Part shown: positions 20,976 to 33,458 of the stretch, in pieces | Layout: each line of letters begins with the position of its first letter | Position numbering within the stretch: position 1 is the stretch's first letter | NCBI RefSeq assembly: GCF_026151205.1 | Contig: NC_087076.1 | Span: 186,001 to 250,000 of the forward strand | Reading direction: 5' to 3' | Source of the DNA: Bolinopsis microptera | Lineage: Eukaryota > Ctenophora > Tentaculata > Lobata > Bolinopsidae | DNA length: 64,000 nt | Translations under genes and position numbers: made by a program | Notes under the pieces: generated by a model | Database searches by the model: none | Told to the model about the DNA's origin: nothing | Seen by the model: only the letters and a program-made list of their open reading frames with translations

Positions 20976-23381
20976 TTGCTATATTATGGCAAAGTCTCAG
21001 CAGCAACCAGTCTCATAAATCGTCAAAGTGGTGGACTGTTGGATGTTGATGAAACGGTTATTGGACAGCTAAAGGAAAAGCATCCCTCTGCTATGAATGC
21101 AGCAGATGAAATTTTGATCACAGGTAACAAAGTGGCAGTCGAAGAAGTTATCTTTGAAGCCATCGATTCAATGTTAGTGAAAAAGGCTGCTAAGCTGACA
21201 TCAGGATCAGGTGGACCAACGCTAGTAGATTCAGAGTGCTGGCAGCACATCCTGTGTTGTAGTGCATTTAGTAAATCCCAAGAGCTTGTCGCTGAAGCAA
21301 TTGCCAGATTAGCCAGGCGTGTATGTACTGAAGATGTAGATTTCAAATCAATAGCAGTGCTCACAGCTGGTAGGCTTGTCCCCTTAGATAAATGTCCAGG
21401 CCTAAGACCAATTGGTATTGGTGAGATCCTGAGACGGATTATTGGGAAGTGTGTGATGATGGTATTAAAAAAAGATGTTCAGAAGAATGCTGGACCACTT
21501 CAAACATGTGCAGGTCATGAAGGGGGGATCGAGGCAGCAATACATGCTATGGCAGAGGTGCACGATGATGAGGACACGGAAGCCATTTTGTTAGTGGATG
21601 CTTCCAACGCATTCAACGCTCTCAATAGGACTGCTGCTACCAACAACATGCAGTATGTTTGCCCACCACTTGCTAAATATTTTGAGAACACCTACAGAGA
21701 ACCAACAGACCTTTATGTGGCAAACAGCAAGGGAGTGATCATCAAGAGCTGCGAAGGTTTCACTCAAGGAGACAATATTGCCACTGGTGGATATGCTCTT
21801 AGCACCAAGCCACTTATCGACCGCCTGAGAAACATCATCAAACAGGTGTGGTTTGCCGATGATAGTGCTGCTGGAGGGAAATTGGAGGCAGTGTATAAGT
21901 GGTGGAAGGAGTTGCTCCAAGTTGGACCTAAGTATGGTTATTTTCCTAACCCATCTAAAAGCATTCTAGTAGTGAAGGACCCTCAGATGATCAACCAGGC
22001 CAAGGCATTGTTTGGAGAGTTCAATATGCAAATAACATCAGGCACAAGGCATCTTGGTGCAGTACTTGGCAATACAGGTGTCAAAGATCAGTACATTGCC
22101 GATAAGGTCCAAGGGTGGTGCGAAGACATCAAGATGCTAGCTGATATTACAGAATCTGAGCCTCAAGCAGCCTATTCAGCCTACATCTCTGGCATACAAC
22201 ACCGATGGAAGTTTGTTCAAAGGACTGTTCCTCATATCTCTGAAGCCATGGAGCCGCTAGAACATGAAATAAGACAAAAGCTTCTGCCAAAGATGCTGGG
22301 CAGGGAGATTTCAGACTTAGAGAGGGACGTGTTAAGTCTACCAATAAGATTGGGAGGATTGGGCATTGGTAAACCCCACGAGGAATGCCAGTCTGAGTAC
22401 ACAGCTTCCAAGCTACTCACCACAGAGCTTACAAAGGCAATAGTGGACCAACAGGAAGTTTACACTGCATCCAGTAACCTCACCAAATCAGGGAAAGAAA
22501 TGATAAAAAATTTGAAGAATTCCGAGCTCCAAGCCAAGTTTAACGCTATAGCTGAAAGATGTGGCACCTCCTCTAAGAGAGCACTACTAACAGCAAGAGA
22601 AAAGGGAGCGTCCAGTTGGCTTAACACATTGCCACTTCAGCAGTATGGCTACACTCTGAACAAAGAGGAGTTTTGAGACAGTGTCTGCTTACGCTACAGT
22701 TGGTGGATACCAAACACTCCCATCACCTGTGGATGTGGGAAAACAAGTGATCTTGACCACCTTCTCACCTGTAAGCTAGGGGGCTACGTGATAATGACCC
22801 ACAACAACATCAGAGACACAATGGCAAATCTACTTCGTGAGGTATGTCATGATGTAAAAGTTGAACCCCAGCTACAGAAGGTAAATGAGGGTGACTGCCT
22901 CAACCCCAAGACTATAACAGGTGACCAAGCTCGGCTTGATGTATCTGCTAGAGGAGTTTGGACTCCATTTGATAAGACCTTTCTTGACATAAGGGTTTCA
23001 CACCCCAATTGCTTATCAAACAGGACAAAAACTCTTCAAGAAGTATACGAAGAGAACGAGAAGGAGAAGAAGGACGAGTACTTGGAAAGAGTGTTGAATG
23101 TGGAGAAGGCTACCTTCACCCCGGCTGTATTCCTCACATCTGGAGGAATGTCTAAAGAGTGTAAGCAGTTCGTCAACAGAGTAGCAGACCTCATTGCAAG
23201 AAAAAGGAAGGAAAGGTACTGCGATGTAGTAAGACACGTGAGAACTAGGATAAGATTTGCAATGTTGAGAACAACTCTTATTGCTCTACGAGGGTACCGA
23301 GGAAAGAAGGTGGACACCAAACTTGAGATTCAGCTATCAGAAGTTTCATACAACCTCATCCCTGCCCCTATAATGGAGTAG
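20976..23381 (+). pseudogene. RLE-type LINE: reverse transcriptase and endonuclease, one stop
   Basis: Reverse transcriptase (20976-22676) with VDASNAFNALNR (motif A), EGFTQGDNIATGGYAL (motif B) and FADDSAAGG (motif C). A single in-frame TGA at 22674-22676 interrupts the frame; it then continues through the knuckle CGCGKTSDLDHLLTC and the nuclease core GDQARLDVSARGVW / FLDIRVSHP to 23381. Apart from that stop the frame is open over 2.4 kb. The N-terminal DNA-binding part usual for RLE-type elements is missing or upstream in the neighbouring copy. The element would nick its target through the C-terminal nuclease. It sits 58 bases after another copy's C-terminus, in the same orientation. Confidence 0.85.
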
Positions 23382-25238
23382 ATCATGTGTTTTGTTAAAA
23401 TGTTTTTGAAAAATTATTGGTAGCAATGAATTGTGCTCTGCCAATTGCAACACTTAAAATTTGATTGTGCTCTGCCAATTGCATCACTTGATTTAATTGA
23501 ATGTATATATATATATACTGTTTGACACACTCTTTTCCAAAAAAATATTATGTGTATATTGTTTGAATAATTTTATATTTTATATTATTTATTTATAACC
23601 TTATTATACTTAGTATTTATTTTTGGTGACTGTATCACCCAGTTTTAACATTTGATAATTGTACAGTTTATTGACGACACATTGACTGAATGTTATTTTA
23701 TATTCTAATTTATATTCTAGATATTTTATTTATTTTTCAACAGACGACAACTTCCTGTTTTTTCTTCTATATTAGTTACTCATATCTCTTGTACAGACTG
23801 TTTTACAAGGACATTGACAGATGATACTCACATTAGGCATTCATTATTGCATCTAAATTATTTCACTTGCATTAGGTTTAGAAATTTATTCTCTGGTTAA
23901 CAGATTTCAAATGTTTAATTAATTTGTAGTATGACAAAACAAATTATTGTGATTGTAAATAAAAGATTTAGTTTAAGTAATTTCAACGATTTAGTGTACA
24001 AAGCTCATGATAGACGTCTTTGGAGAAGTTATGGGTGAGTCGAGACTACTCGGCCACTCGATTTTATGATTTAATTTCTATCATCTTGTGTTTGCTGTAA
24101 ATAGTTGATTAATAATGACAGTAAGGTATATAATAAGAAGTTATTTAATTTTGCTTGGGCTATTATATTGACTATTGAGGTTTAATGATGATATGGAATT
24201 TGAATTTCATATAAATTTACACTATGTGGCTGGGGCATTTTGCATAGTAAATATGGTTACTACTCCTATATATCATATTATTTGATTGGTATTCGATTTC
24301 TGATTATTTCCCTAGGAATATGATTATTATATCTCAATTTGGCTTTGGGTAGGGTGCCCCGCTAAAAGAACTGGATTCTTCCAGGAAGCATCCCGTGCAC
24401 AGAGCTTGGTCTACATATATATTAAATTATTAACCATTCATTCTGTATGTGCACGAAAATTTATTTCATGTCAATCAATCAAAAATTGTTGTTTTCTTGA
24501 CTCTCATTTTTTCAGGACAAACGTAATTGAAATGGCCAAACACCATTCAATAAAATTTGGCTCGATCCAAAATCCTAAATAAATACGAAAATGAAGCTTC
24601 ATTTGAAAAAAATGAACACGAATATTTTTCGATTTGACAAATTCCTCGAACCAGTGGTGGTAGTATAAGTAAATGATACCAGAAAGAATTATTTCAATTG
24701 GGCACTCAGTGACTGAGCTATTAAGGCCAACGTATGGGTACTAACTTTTGCCCCCCCCCCCCCCAGTACTGTACTTGTTACTTCCTCCCTAATTTTTAAT
24801 AATAGCAAAATTAGCAATATTGAAATATTGCTGATCAGTATAACTTTATTTTATCAATCTATTTGACAAAATATAAAAAGTAATATATTTGATTGACGAT
24901 GTCAATCCATCGAGATCGTTGCTCTGTGCAGTGAAGCAGAGCAACGATCGACGACGATGCTTCGATGACGATGCTTCGATGCAAAGCAAGAATGCTAGTT
25001 TGCGCGGCGCGTCGAAGCGGCGAAGTCCTTCACATAGCCATGTGTCTACGCGTACTGCGTGACGCGCTTGTTTCACAAATAGATCTTTGCCGCCTCCGGC
25101 GGTCGCGCGCTACTGCAAGCGAGAGGGCTCTGGTTAGAGCAAGCGAAGTCCTCCAATAATATATCGTTTGGGCTAGGGTACCTTTAAGGGATTAATATAA
25201 ATAGCAATGCAATTAGTATTACATTATCACTTTTCTTT
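23382..25238. other. intergenic DNA without recognised genes
   Basis: AT-rich at 23400-24720, possibly including the LINE 3' untranslated region. A duplicated TTGTGCTCTGCCAATTGCA occurs near 23430-23490. A 14-base C run lies at 24751-24764. A GC-richer patch at 24900-25150 has short repeats (GACGATGCTTCGATG twice). No gene supported. Confidence 0.5.
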
Positions 25239-25842
25239 TCTATTCTCTTGTAGGTTTACAACCTACCAGGACGCGCGCCGAGTTGGACAATGGACAGTCC
25301 AATATATACTCGTCGACAGTTTGACCATTGTTAATGATCTGGCCCGGCGCGCGCTACTTCGTAGCTCGTGCCATCGAGATGAAAGCGGCGCGCGCTACTT
25401 CGAAGAAATTTAGACGAGTAACATCCGTCAAGTCGACAGTCCAATATATGGAACAAATATTTTACGAGTATCACCCGTTAATTATTCTTTTTTTTCTCTT
25501 TAATATCTAAAAAGGTCTAGCAACACATCATAAAAATTTAGTTCCGCTCATAAAAGCTCCAATAAAAAAATACAATTTACCAAATTTAAAAAAATCTCAT
25601 CAGAAATCACTTTGTAGGTTTATAACCTACCAGGACGCGCGCCGAGTTGGACTTGTCGACGGTCCTGATATGTGGAACAAATATTTTTCGAGTATCACCC
25701 GTTAAAAATTTGACGGATGTTACTCGTCTAAATTTCTTCGAAGTAGCGCGCGCCGCTTTCTTCTCGAAATGGCCCGATGGCAAGTGCTACGAAGTAGCGC
25801 GCGCCGGGCCAGATCATTAACAATGGTCAATTAAAAATCACT
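25239..25842. mobile_element. foldback/MITE cluster with CG-rich arms
   Basis: GTAGGTTTA(C/T)AACCTACCAGG plus ACGCGCGCCGAGTTGGAC occurs directly at 25251 and 25614. Between and beyond these, the block from ACCATTGTTAATGATCTGG to TTTAGACGAGTAACATCCGTCAA (25323-25431) is repeated in inverted orientation at about 25708-25829. It looks like two related elements inserted head to head, or a long-arm foldback. No coding capacity. Confidence 0.65.
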
Positions 25843-26250
25843 CCCATGGAGTTACTCACAAGGCCAAAACGGAAATTTAATAACAAAGACAATTTAATAG
25901 CAAAGTCAATACAATAAAATCCTCCCAGAAAAATAATTTTTTAAAAATAGAACAATTTCGCACACGCGTGTTAACAGGAATTAAACAGGAATTAAACAGG
26001 AATTAAACAAAATTGGGTCAAACGGCAGATGCCGTGTCTGACCAATATAGGAATAGAAGGTTTAATATTCAAAACTACCCCAATGTAACAAATAACCAAA
26101 CAAGGTGGTAAAAGTAGATAGCCATGTAAAAGAATATAGCACAGAAAGCACAGTCGTATGCAAAAAAAACTCAGCCAAGAGCACTCAACAATGACAAAGA
26201 AAGTATCATACAATGTCCACACACTTATCAAAATATACAAAACACGACAT

Positions 26251-28911
26251 TCATTCAGTATTTTTCTTCGGGAACCTCCGTTCATCGACCTTATTTAAAA
26301 ACCGTCCAATGTCTCTAATAGTTGTTGAGTCGTCGAAGATTTCTCCCGGTTCTTCTCTCATTACTAACAGGTCCCTCGTTCGTTGATGCAGGTTTTTGCG
26401 TAGGTCTTCGTATAGGGGGCATTCGTAGAGGATGTGATGCTCATCTTCTATCACTGGATAGGCCCCTGGTAGCTCATAGAGAAGATCTAACAAGTCATCG
26501 TCACTTGAGCAGCAATGTCTGCAGGCCCGATGTTTTATGTTAAACCGCTTTTTGCCGTAGCGACCAGTTTCAACGTTAAAGCGGTGGGAGCTGCTTCTGA
26601 ATTGCGCGATCTTCTTTGAGCAGTTAGGTTTAAGATCAAGGGCTAGATACGTCTCTTGAGCAAACTTTCTCTTCACAAAGTTGTAGAATGATAGTTTTCT
26701 GTTAGATGTCCTTTCTGTTTCCCATGAGTTTATAAACCACTTTTGCAAACTCTTTCTAATCTGGCTTGGTCTTAATCCTTGGTTTCTCTCTGATGCCTCG
26801 ATGGTTTCTTGCATCTGCTCGAGAGTGGAGAACCAGCTCAGGTTTAGGGTCGCCTGCTCTTCGAAAGCGTGTCTAGCAAAGCAGTCACGACCGTCTACCA
26901 CCATTTGTTCAAGTCTTTCTTTGTAGTTAAACACTTGCTTTGATAGCGTGATGCCTAGTGGATGCCTGCCTGTGTCACCCCATATCGCAGCATTGGATGT
27001 TGACTTCCTCACCCCTAAGGTCCATTTCAAAAGAGACAGATGAAAGTTCTCTAGAGGGTCCCTGGCAATGAGTGTACACACGTTTCCTGTTTCTGGTGTG
27101 GTGCTCGTGTTTGTGGGGAAGTTGCGGAACAGAGCTGTGCTTGGCAGCCACACTTGGCAACCATACGACACCACAGGTACAATAAGTGTATCATATAGCT
27201 TGAACAGTATAGATTTCCTGATGTGGCGGGTATCAATGTAGCTTTTCAAAGAGAAATAACTTCTTAATGCTTTTTGCCTCAGCTTTTGTTGTGTTAGCTT
27301 AAGTGATCCGCTCAGAGTAAATGTAATGCCAAGGTAACAGTACTCTCTCCCGGAGGGGATCTGTTGTTCTCCCAGTTTGAACTCATGACTTTCCTTCAGA
27401 TGCCTTCCTGTTGGGTTAAACACAAGGACTGAAGTTTTTCCAATGTTTACTGTCAGGCCCCATTCTGAGCAGTAATTGTTTAGGACATCAAGCATTTGTT
27501 GAAGACTGTGTTTGTTGAGGGCTAGAAGGACAAGGTCGTCTGCCCATAGCAGATGAGTTATATCTGTATCATTTAGGACAGGGACTTTCACTCCTTCGAT
27601 GTTGTTGAGATCATGTGAAAGCTGGTGGACAAAGCATTTAAACAGTTCAGGGGACATGGGGTGTCCTTGCTCAGTACCACATATTATGTCGATCTTCTGT
27701 GACAGCTTGTCTAGTAGCTTCACTTTGGCTGAGGAGTTTGAGTACATGAACTTAATGCACTCAAAGAATCTCCCTTGAATACCCATTTTCCACAACTTGT
27801 ATAGGAGTGCCTCACGACAGATGGAATCAAACGCTTTGGCATAATCGACAAAGCATGTGTATAGCCTTTGGCGTTTCTTGGTGACATACTTTTCCACGCA
27901 GGTTGAAAGTGTGAAAATGTGGTCTGCTGTCTGTGCGTCTTTACAGAAACCTAGTTGGTTGGCTGTATCAGGATCACATTGATCACGGAATGATATCAAT
28001 CTTTTCAGCAATATGCTTGCAAAGAGCTTTCCGAGATTGCTCGCTACAGCGATGGCTCTGTAGTTGTTTGGATCATAGATATCACCTTTTTTGTGTAGTG
28101 GTGTAACTACTGATGAAGTCCATGGGTAAATTGATAGGCTTAGGCAGTGGTTGAAGAGGTTGAGGACTGCTTTGAGCATGGATCGTGTTGAGGCTTTGAA
28201 GAATTCATTAGAAATTAGATCTTCGGAAACTGCCTTTCCTTTTTTAGTGGCCTTAATGCAAGCACACAGCTCTTCCATCTTTATATCTTGATCCAAAAGC
28301 TTGGTCAGGTCGTCACAAATGTTGTTTTTCTGCATCTTTGACTGTAGCTCTGCGATCTTAGAGTCTTTGATGTTCTTTTTGCCGTAAAGTTCACCGAAGA
28401 ACTTGCAAAAGTTGATCATATCGAAGGCATCAAGACTGGTTGCAGGCGATTTTGTATTTTTAAGAGCTTTGAAGGATTTCCAGCAGATGTTGTTCCCTGT
28501 TTCTATGTCCTTGCAAAGCTTCTCAAAGAATTCTGATCGCTTATGTCTGATCATCTTTCTATATTGTCGCCGAGTGTCGTAATAAGAGTCCCTGAGGAGC
28601 TTGTCCAATGGGGATCTTCCATACTTTTTTGCTAGAATGTTGAGTGTCCTCTTAAGACGGATACATTCACTGTCAAACCATGCCATTTTTGGCTTCATTC
28701 GACTCTTCTTTTTGGTGCTACCATATTTATTATTTCTCGGCCCTTTCTGACGACTTGAGGCGTTTTTTCGGGGCATCACTTGTTCAGCAACCTGATGATA
28801 CAGCTCAACAATTTGGTTGTTAAGGTTAAAAACGTCTTGAGGGGTTTTGCATGAACTTGTAGCCAGAGTTTCCGTCTTTTCCTTTATACTAGGGTCACCC
28901 ATAGCTAGCAA
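26251..28911 (-). pseudogene. LINE reverse transcriptase (APE-type element)
   Basis: 886-codon open frame. A basic N-terminal segment is followed by reverse-transcriptase motifs: DPNNYRAIAVASNLGKLF, FVDYAKAFDSICREALLYKL, GTEQGHPMSPELFKCF and the active site LLWADDLVLLALNK. The C-terminus has a zinc-binding-like pattern (ACRHCCSS ... DEHHILYECPLYEDLR). The endonuclease lies upstream in another frame, so a frameshift near 28975 has separated the two; the reverse transcriptase itself looks intact. Clade left open (Jockey/Rex-like group possible). Confidence 0.88.
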
Positions 28912-29696
28912 GAATTTGAGCTCAGCATTATCCTCACATGGCCATTTGTACTTAGCTTCCTGGGCGCGTCCTCGAGGTCACGCAGTATTTCTTCTGAAAG
29001 GGTTATGTTGTGTCTCAGGCTAAGTGTTGTGACAGAGGGTTTGTGATCGGAGAATTTGTTCAAATCAAGGACTCTAAAACTCTTAACGATCGCTTTTATG
29101 TCAGCTCCTACAGCAACATAGTCTACAACGCTAGCTCCGCCATAATTCACCGATGTGAATTCCCCTAAGGAATCGCCAAGTACGCTGCCGTTTAGGATGG
29201 TTAGATTTGCACAGGCCAGAAAGTCAAGGAGTAACTTTCCTCTAGGATTAACCATCTGGTCCTTGCTAGAACGATCATTGAGACAGGGGTGGCTGCGTTG
29301 GCTAAATGGGTTTGCAGCAGATAATGCTTCAGTATCTTCCTCGATGGTGTTGTTCAAGGTTGCGGTCCTTGCATTGAAATCACCTGCTAGTATCACCTTC
29401 CTACCGTTTTGAATACTATTCATGGTGAAGTCAAGTAAGTTGTCTAGAGTTGAAGCATCGTCATCGGATGTACTTTTGCTTGATTTCAATCTCTTCTTGT
29501 AGGAAGAGTGCTCAGGGGAGTCGTATAAGTTGATGATAACTAGTTCATCGACAGCACTCTCACTTCCTAGTTTTATCCTTACTGATTGGATGTCACTACA
29601 ATTGGATGTTATTTCTTTGATATCCTTGGCAATAGACCTGTGGACACCAATGCAAAGTCCTCCTGAGCGACTGTTTGGTCTGTTAGCACTTAATGA
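28905..29696 (-). pseudogene. AP-like endonuclease of the same LINE, 5' truncated
   Basis: Starts inside the endonuclease (SGGLCIGVHRSIAKDI) and includes VILAGDFNARTA, the long middle loop, SVVDYVAVG and FSDHKPSVTT, the late catalytic blocks of APE-type nucleases. After LEDAPRK the frame slips relative to the downstream reverse transcriptase, ending in a stop at 28905. The first catalytic block is absent because the element is 5' truncated at about 29696. Confidence 0.8.
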
Positions 29697-30690
29697 TTAA
29701 GTGATTAACATCCCATTGACTGTTAATCGATTCGGTTGATGTGTAATACCGTTATAGTACGTCTTCTCCTTTTGATGGTGTAAGCTGTGTAGTAAGCTGA
29801 ATTTTGGTTTTTTATATTCAGGCCGGACTTGTACTTGTAAATATATTGTGTACCAAATAGAAACTTGCCCTGTTTTGACACTGCCAGTTAAATGTTGTTT
29901 TTTTGCGAATTTGAAGTTCTGCTCTCACGTTTTCTCCGTCTCAAACTCTCCTGGTAACTTTAGTCATAAATGCTTACAGTTGACGAACTCACACTCATGG
30001 CGAGTGCCTGCATTATAATTGTTTACATGAAGCAATAAGATGACAAATTTTTTGATAACGGCCGATTTTTCGTGGGTTCTCTATTCTTCTATTGTGTTCT
30101 ATAATCAGTAATTTTGCCCTGTTCTGCATCTTAAACCAAAGGCAAAAGCATGATTTTCTCGTAAATTTGCAACTTGAGTTCAAAATCTTTTACTTTTATT
30201 TGCTATGATTGTTGGAAACTGTAAAGCGCCCGCTTGTGGATATAATACATATCATACTCGCCTCACAGGCGGAATTTTGTATAGCACTCGGGCCCAAAGG
30301 GCCCTCCGGGCTAAACGTACACACTAGTACTATACACTATACGATATTTCGTCCTCGTGCTGGCGCCCTCGAGGACATATATTATATCGTCGCGCAGGCG
30401 ATATAAATTTCTGCCTGCTAGGCTGCGTTGATATCTATATATATCCAAAGTTTGTTCGCCAATGGGGTGTGTCTGGGTGTCAAAGATCTTCAAGATGGGT
30501 GCTACTTGTGATGAACTCTAGAAAGGATTGTTATACTCGGTCTGGCCGTCTGGAAGCCCATAGAATTCCAGTTCAGAAACCGAGTAAGAAGGCGCGGCTA
30601 CTGATGAGAAGCCTTCTTAAAGTTTATTTGGGTTAGAAACGACATCTGGGTCCCTACCCTTGCACAAGATTATTCTCCATTTTCTTGTTG
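29697..30690. other. intergenic; hairpin-rich repeat at 30190-30460
   Basis: No gene. From about 30220 to 30440 there are several adjacent short CG-rich hairpins (for example GGGCCCAAAGGGCCC and CGTCGCGCAGGCGATATA), a style also seen at 38870-39030. Nothing else recognised. Confidence 0.45.
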
Positions 30691-30885
30691 TGTTCCACAA
30701 CTATACTTCCAACATCATATCACACTTCCCCCACACACTTTTTAAAAACCATATCTCATGAAATTTGACGTATTGAAACAACAATTTTAGCTCTATATCC
30801 ACAGTTATTCACCATGGATTTGTTTGTTATTCAATATTTTTTCATAAATTTTTGGACTTAGATTAATTCTTTTATATAGCCTATG
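30691..30885 (+). repeat. 3' UTR relic of a CR1/L2-like LINE
   Basis: Closely matches 61725-61905, downstream of the LINE reverse transcriptase at 59389-61653: shared TTCCAACATCATATCACACTT-type start, AATTTGACGTATTGAAA, ATATCCACAGTTATTCACC and ATGGATTTGTTTGTTATT. A heavily 5'-truncated copy of the same family. Confidence 0.75.
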
Positions 30886-31093
30886 TTCGGTTGCTGGTAA
30901 TGATAACATGAGTAAATTGGAGAATCCTACTAGTCCCGATGTCAAAGACACAAGAACTACATATATTCAAGAGCGTGGCCTTGTTCCGGATTACGGAGAC
31001 TATGCGGTTAGTTTGACACCGTTTTATATTGATATGAGTTTATTGTCCGTTCTTGTATATATATATAAGTCAAACCTGCCCAAGCTAGAGAGC

Positions 31094-31141
31094 CATGGCA
31101 GGGCCAGCAAGCAAGAGCCGAAAACAAACTGAGCCAACTGG
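31094..31141 (+). CDS. possible first coding exon of the coiled-coil gene
   Basis: An ATG at 31094 starts a short basic peptide (MAGPASKSRKQTEPT) that ends at a possible GT donor (GG|GTATAG) near 31141. It lies upstream of, and on the same strand as, the exon at 35989. Placed here only as a candidate; no phase test is possible because intervening exons, if any, fall in poor sequence. Confidence 0.2.
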
Positions 31142-33458
31142 GTATAGAAAATATCAATATGACAAAATTATTAACAATAATAAAAGAATATAGATAGTAT
31201 TAAGGAGGGACAAACCGGGGCCCCTCCACGGGCCGAAGAGTAAGGTGATTCTGAGTGTTGGGTGTTCTCCTCTTCTTCTTTATTGAAGGTGGACGTGGAT
31301 ATCCAGTCTTGGTTGCTACAGAGGGAGTTTTGATCTTGTGAACGTATTGTCCTGTGTATTGAAAGGGTTAATGGTGTCCATCAATTATACAATTGGATGC
31401 AAATCATTAGTATAATAATAGCGACAATGGAGGGTCGCGCAGGATCGATGTGGGCGGTAAATTGGATCATCTCCCTCTATCAAAAACAGTAAAAGCTGAA
31501 ACGAGAGCAAAGGGGTGCCGCCAGCTGGTAGCTAAAGTAACTGACCGTTAGAGTCTGCGTGATTCTATGGTACTAGTTGCTAAGCACCTTGCTGGCGGCC
31601 CAACAGAAGGTGGTAAGTCTGTGAGGGAGATGATCTGACCGTTGTTCAAAAAGCTAAGGGGGATCATAGAAGTCTAGGTACTTCGAAATAAGTGCAAACT
31701 TAAGTATATGTTTAGGAAATGCAAGGGTGTGGAATATATCTTTTTTGATGATAAAGTTACCGAACACTTGTTTCCTTGTTAGTGCGTAGCCCGTAGGCTG
31801 GGCATCTGGTTAGGAAGTGTTCTGTATTTTCTACTTCCTCTTCACATTTGTGAAGAGGAAGGTAAGTCTAAAAGATTCGTCTTATCAAGTTGATTACATT
31901 TCTGTAAAAATTATTTCAAAAAAACTGATACTTTTTGAGTTATAGGCATTTTAAGCCTTAGATCTGCCATTTTTGGCCCTTTTTCACGATGAATTTTACT
32001 AAGTCGTTTGAGACCACATTTCATACCTTAAAACTCAAAATTGAGAAAAATCCTGTTCCAAAAGTTGGATATGATCATCAGCTACACTCGCAAGAATTTT
32101 TGAAGTGATATCTTATGACCTGGGTGATTGGTAAAATATACAACTTTGATTTTTTACAAAAATTTCAATTTTGCTTCTCTCGACCTTGTTTGGTCTGTAA
32201 CTTCGTCATCTATTGTTTGATTATAAAATCCTTTGAAGGGCTTCTTGTACGGATTGTAAGTAATGTTCAGTTATAAAAATCAGCCAAAAAACGTATAAAA
32301 TGACTGAAATATCGGTATTACAGTGACAGACTTCTCAAAATTTCCAAAACTTTCGAAAAAGAAAATATTTATTTTTTCGAAAGTAAGTGCTCTCAAAAAT
32401 AATTTTTAATGTTTCAAATCTTATTTTTTTATGTATACGTTCTTAATGAAGTTAATTACAGCATGAAAGCTTTTGTATTATATGTCCCCTTAAGCTCTGG
32501 GTCTTCAATTTCGCACAATCATGATGTGTAATTTGGATTTTGGACAATTAATTAATTGAAAAGTGAAAAAAATTGTGGCAAACTGTACTAACTTGTTCAT
32601 ATTCGACTGATTGATTTCTAATGTACGCATCCTTAAATTTTCAATTTAAGAGTCTGATATTAATGTTACATATGCAACCGGCTAATATTACCTTAGCTTA
32701 TGTATACATAATACATATTGCATATGTTCAGTATCTTTCCTTTACAGGTGCACTCTTCTAAGGGAACGGAGTTCTGTTAAGAAAGTTCGATTCAGTACAT
32801 TAGATATGAGTCTGCTATTTTATTTTTGAAATTAAAAAAAGTCATAAACTTTTCAAACAAAACATAATTATACAGAATTGAATGATTTTAAATAAACCCA
32901 GATATACAACGAGAAAACCAATCTAGCGCAAGTATCCAATAGTTCAGTATTTCGAAACCCAAATTATGTCCTATTGAAAGAGAGGTCAGCAAAACACAGT
33001 TTGCAGAAATGAATACCACATCCGAAATAACATTGAGCCCTAGCAAATAAAATAAAATTAATCAATCAATCAAATATATAATATTGTATTTATAGAAAAT
33101 ATAAAACTCTCAAAGCTCCTTGTCCGAGCTAACGACCCTAAAGTTCCTGATTACGTGAACTTTTTCGGGTTCTGCTGCCCTCTTATAGAGTAGTTGGTCG
33201 ACTACTTTCTTGTCGGCCATTCTGTCTGCAGCTGATCTATAAGGGAAAATGTGAACAGAGCTAAACCCCTCTACATGTCCGAGTAGTCCTGCTCAAGATG
33301 GTACGAGCTTGATCTAAGCTTAACAAAGTGAATTTCACGGGCTTGACTCGCGACTTTTGTCCTTTCCAACTCGTTTACAGCTCAAGATTTTCAGTTTTTC
33401 GTTGACATGGTCCAACAAAATACACGATACCTTAGCATGTAAATTCTTCTCAGATTCT
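31142..33458. other. non-coding DNA with a small inverted-repeat element
   Basis: No gene supported. About 31464-31636 is bounded by ATCATCTCCCTC and its inverse GAGGGAGATGAT, with an inner pair GCCGCCAGC/GCTGGCGGC, so probably a 170-bp MITE. The rest is AT-rich; if the candidate exon at 31094 is real, this is intron. Confidence 0.45.

Noticed and set aside
24965-25413. Short basic frames in the GC-rich patch
   Set aside because: Explained by local GC-rich repeats; no motifs, no splice signals.
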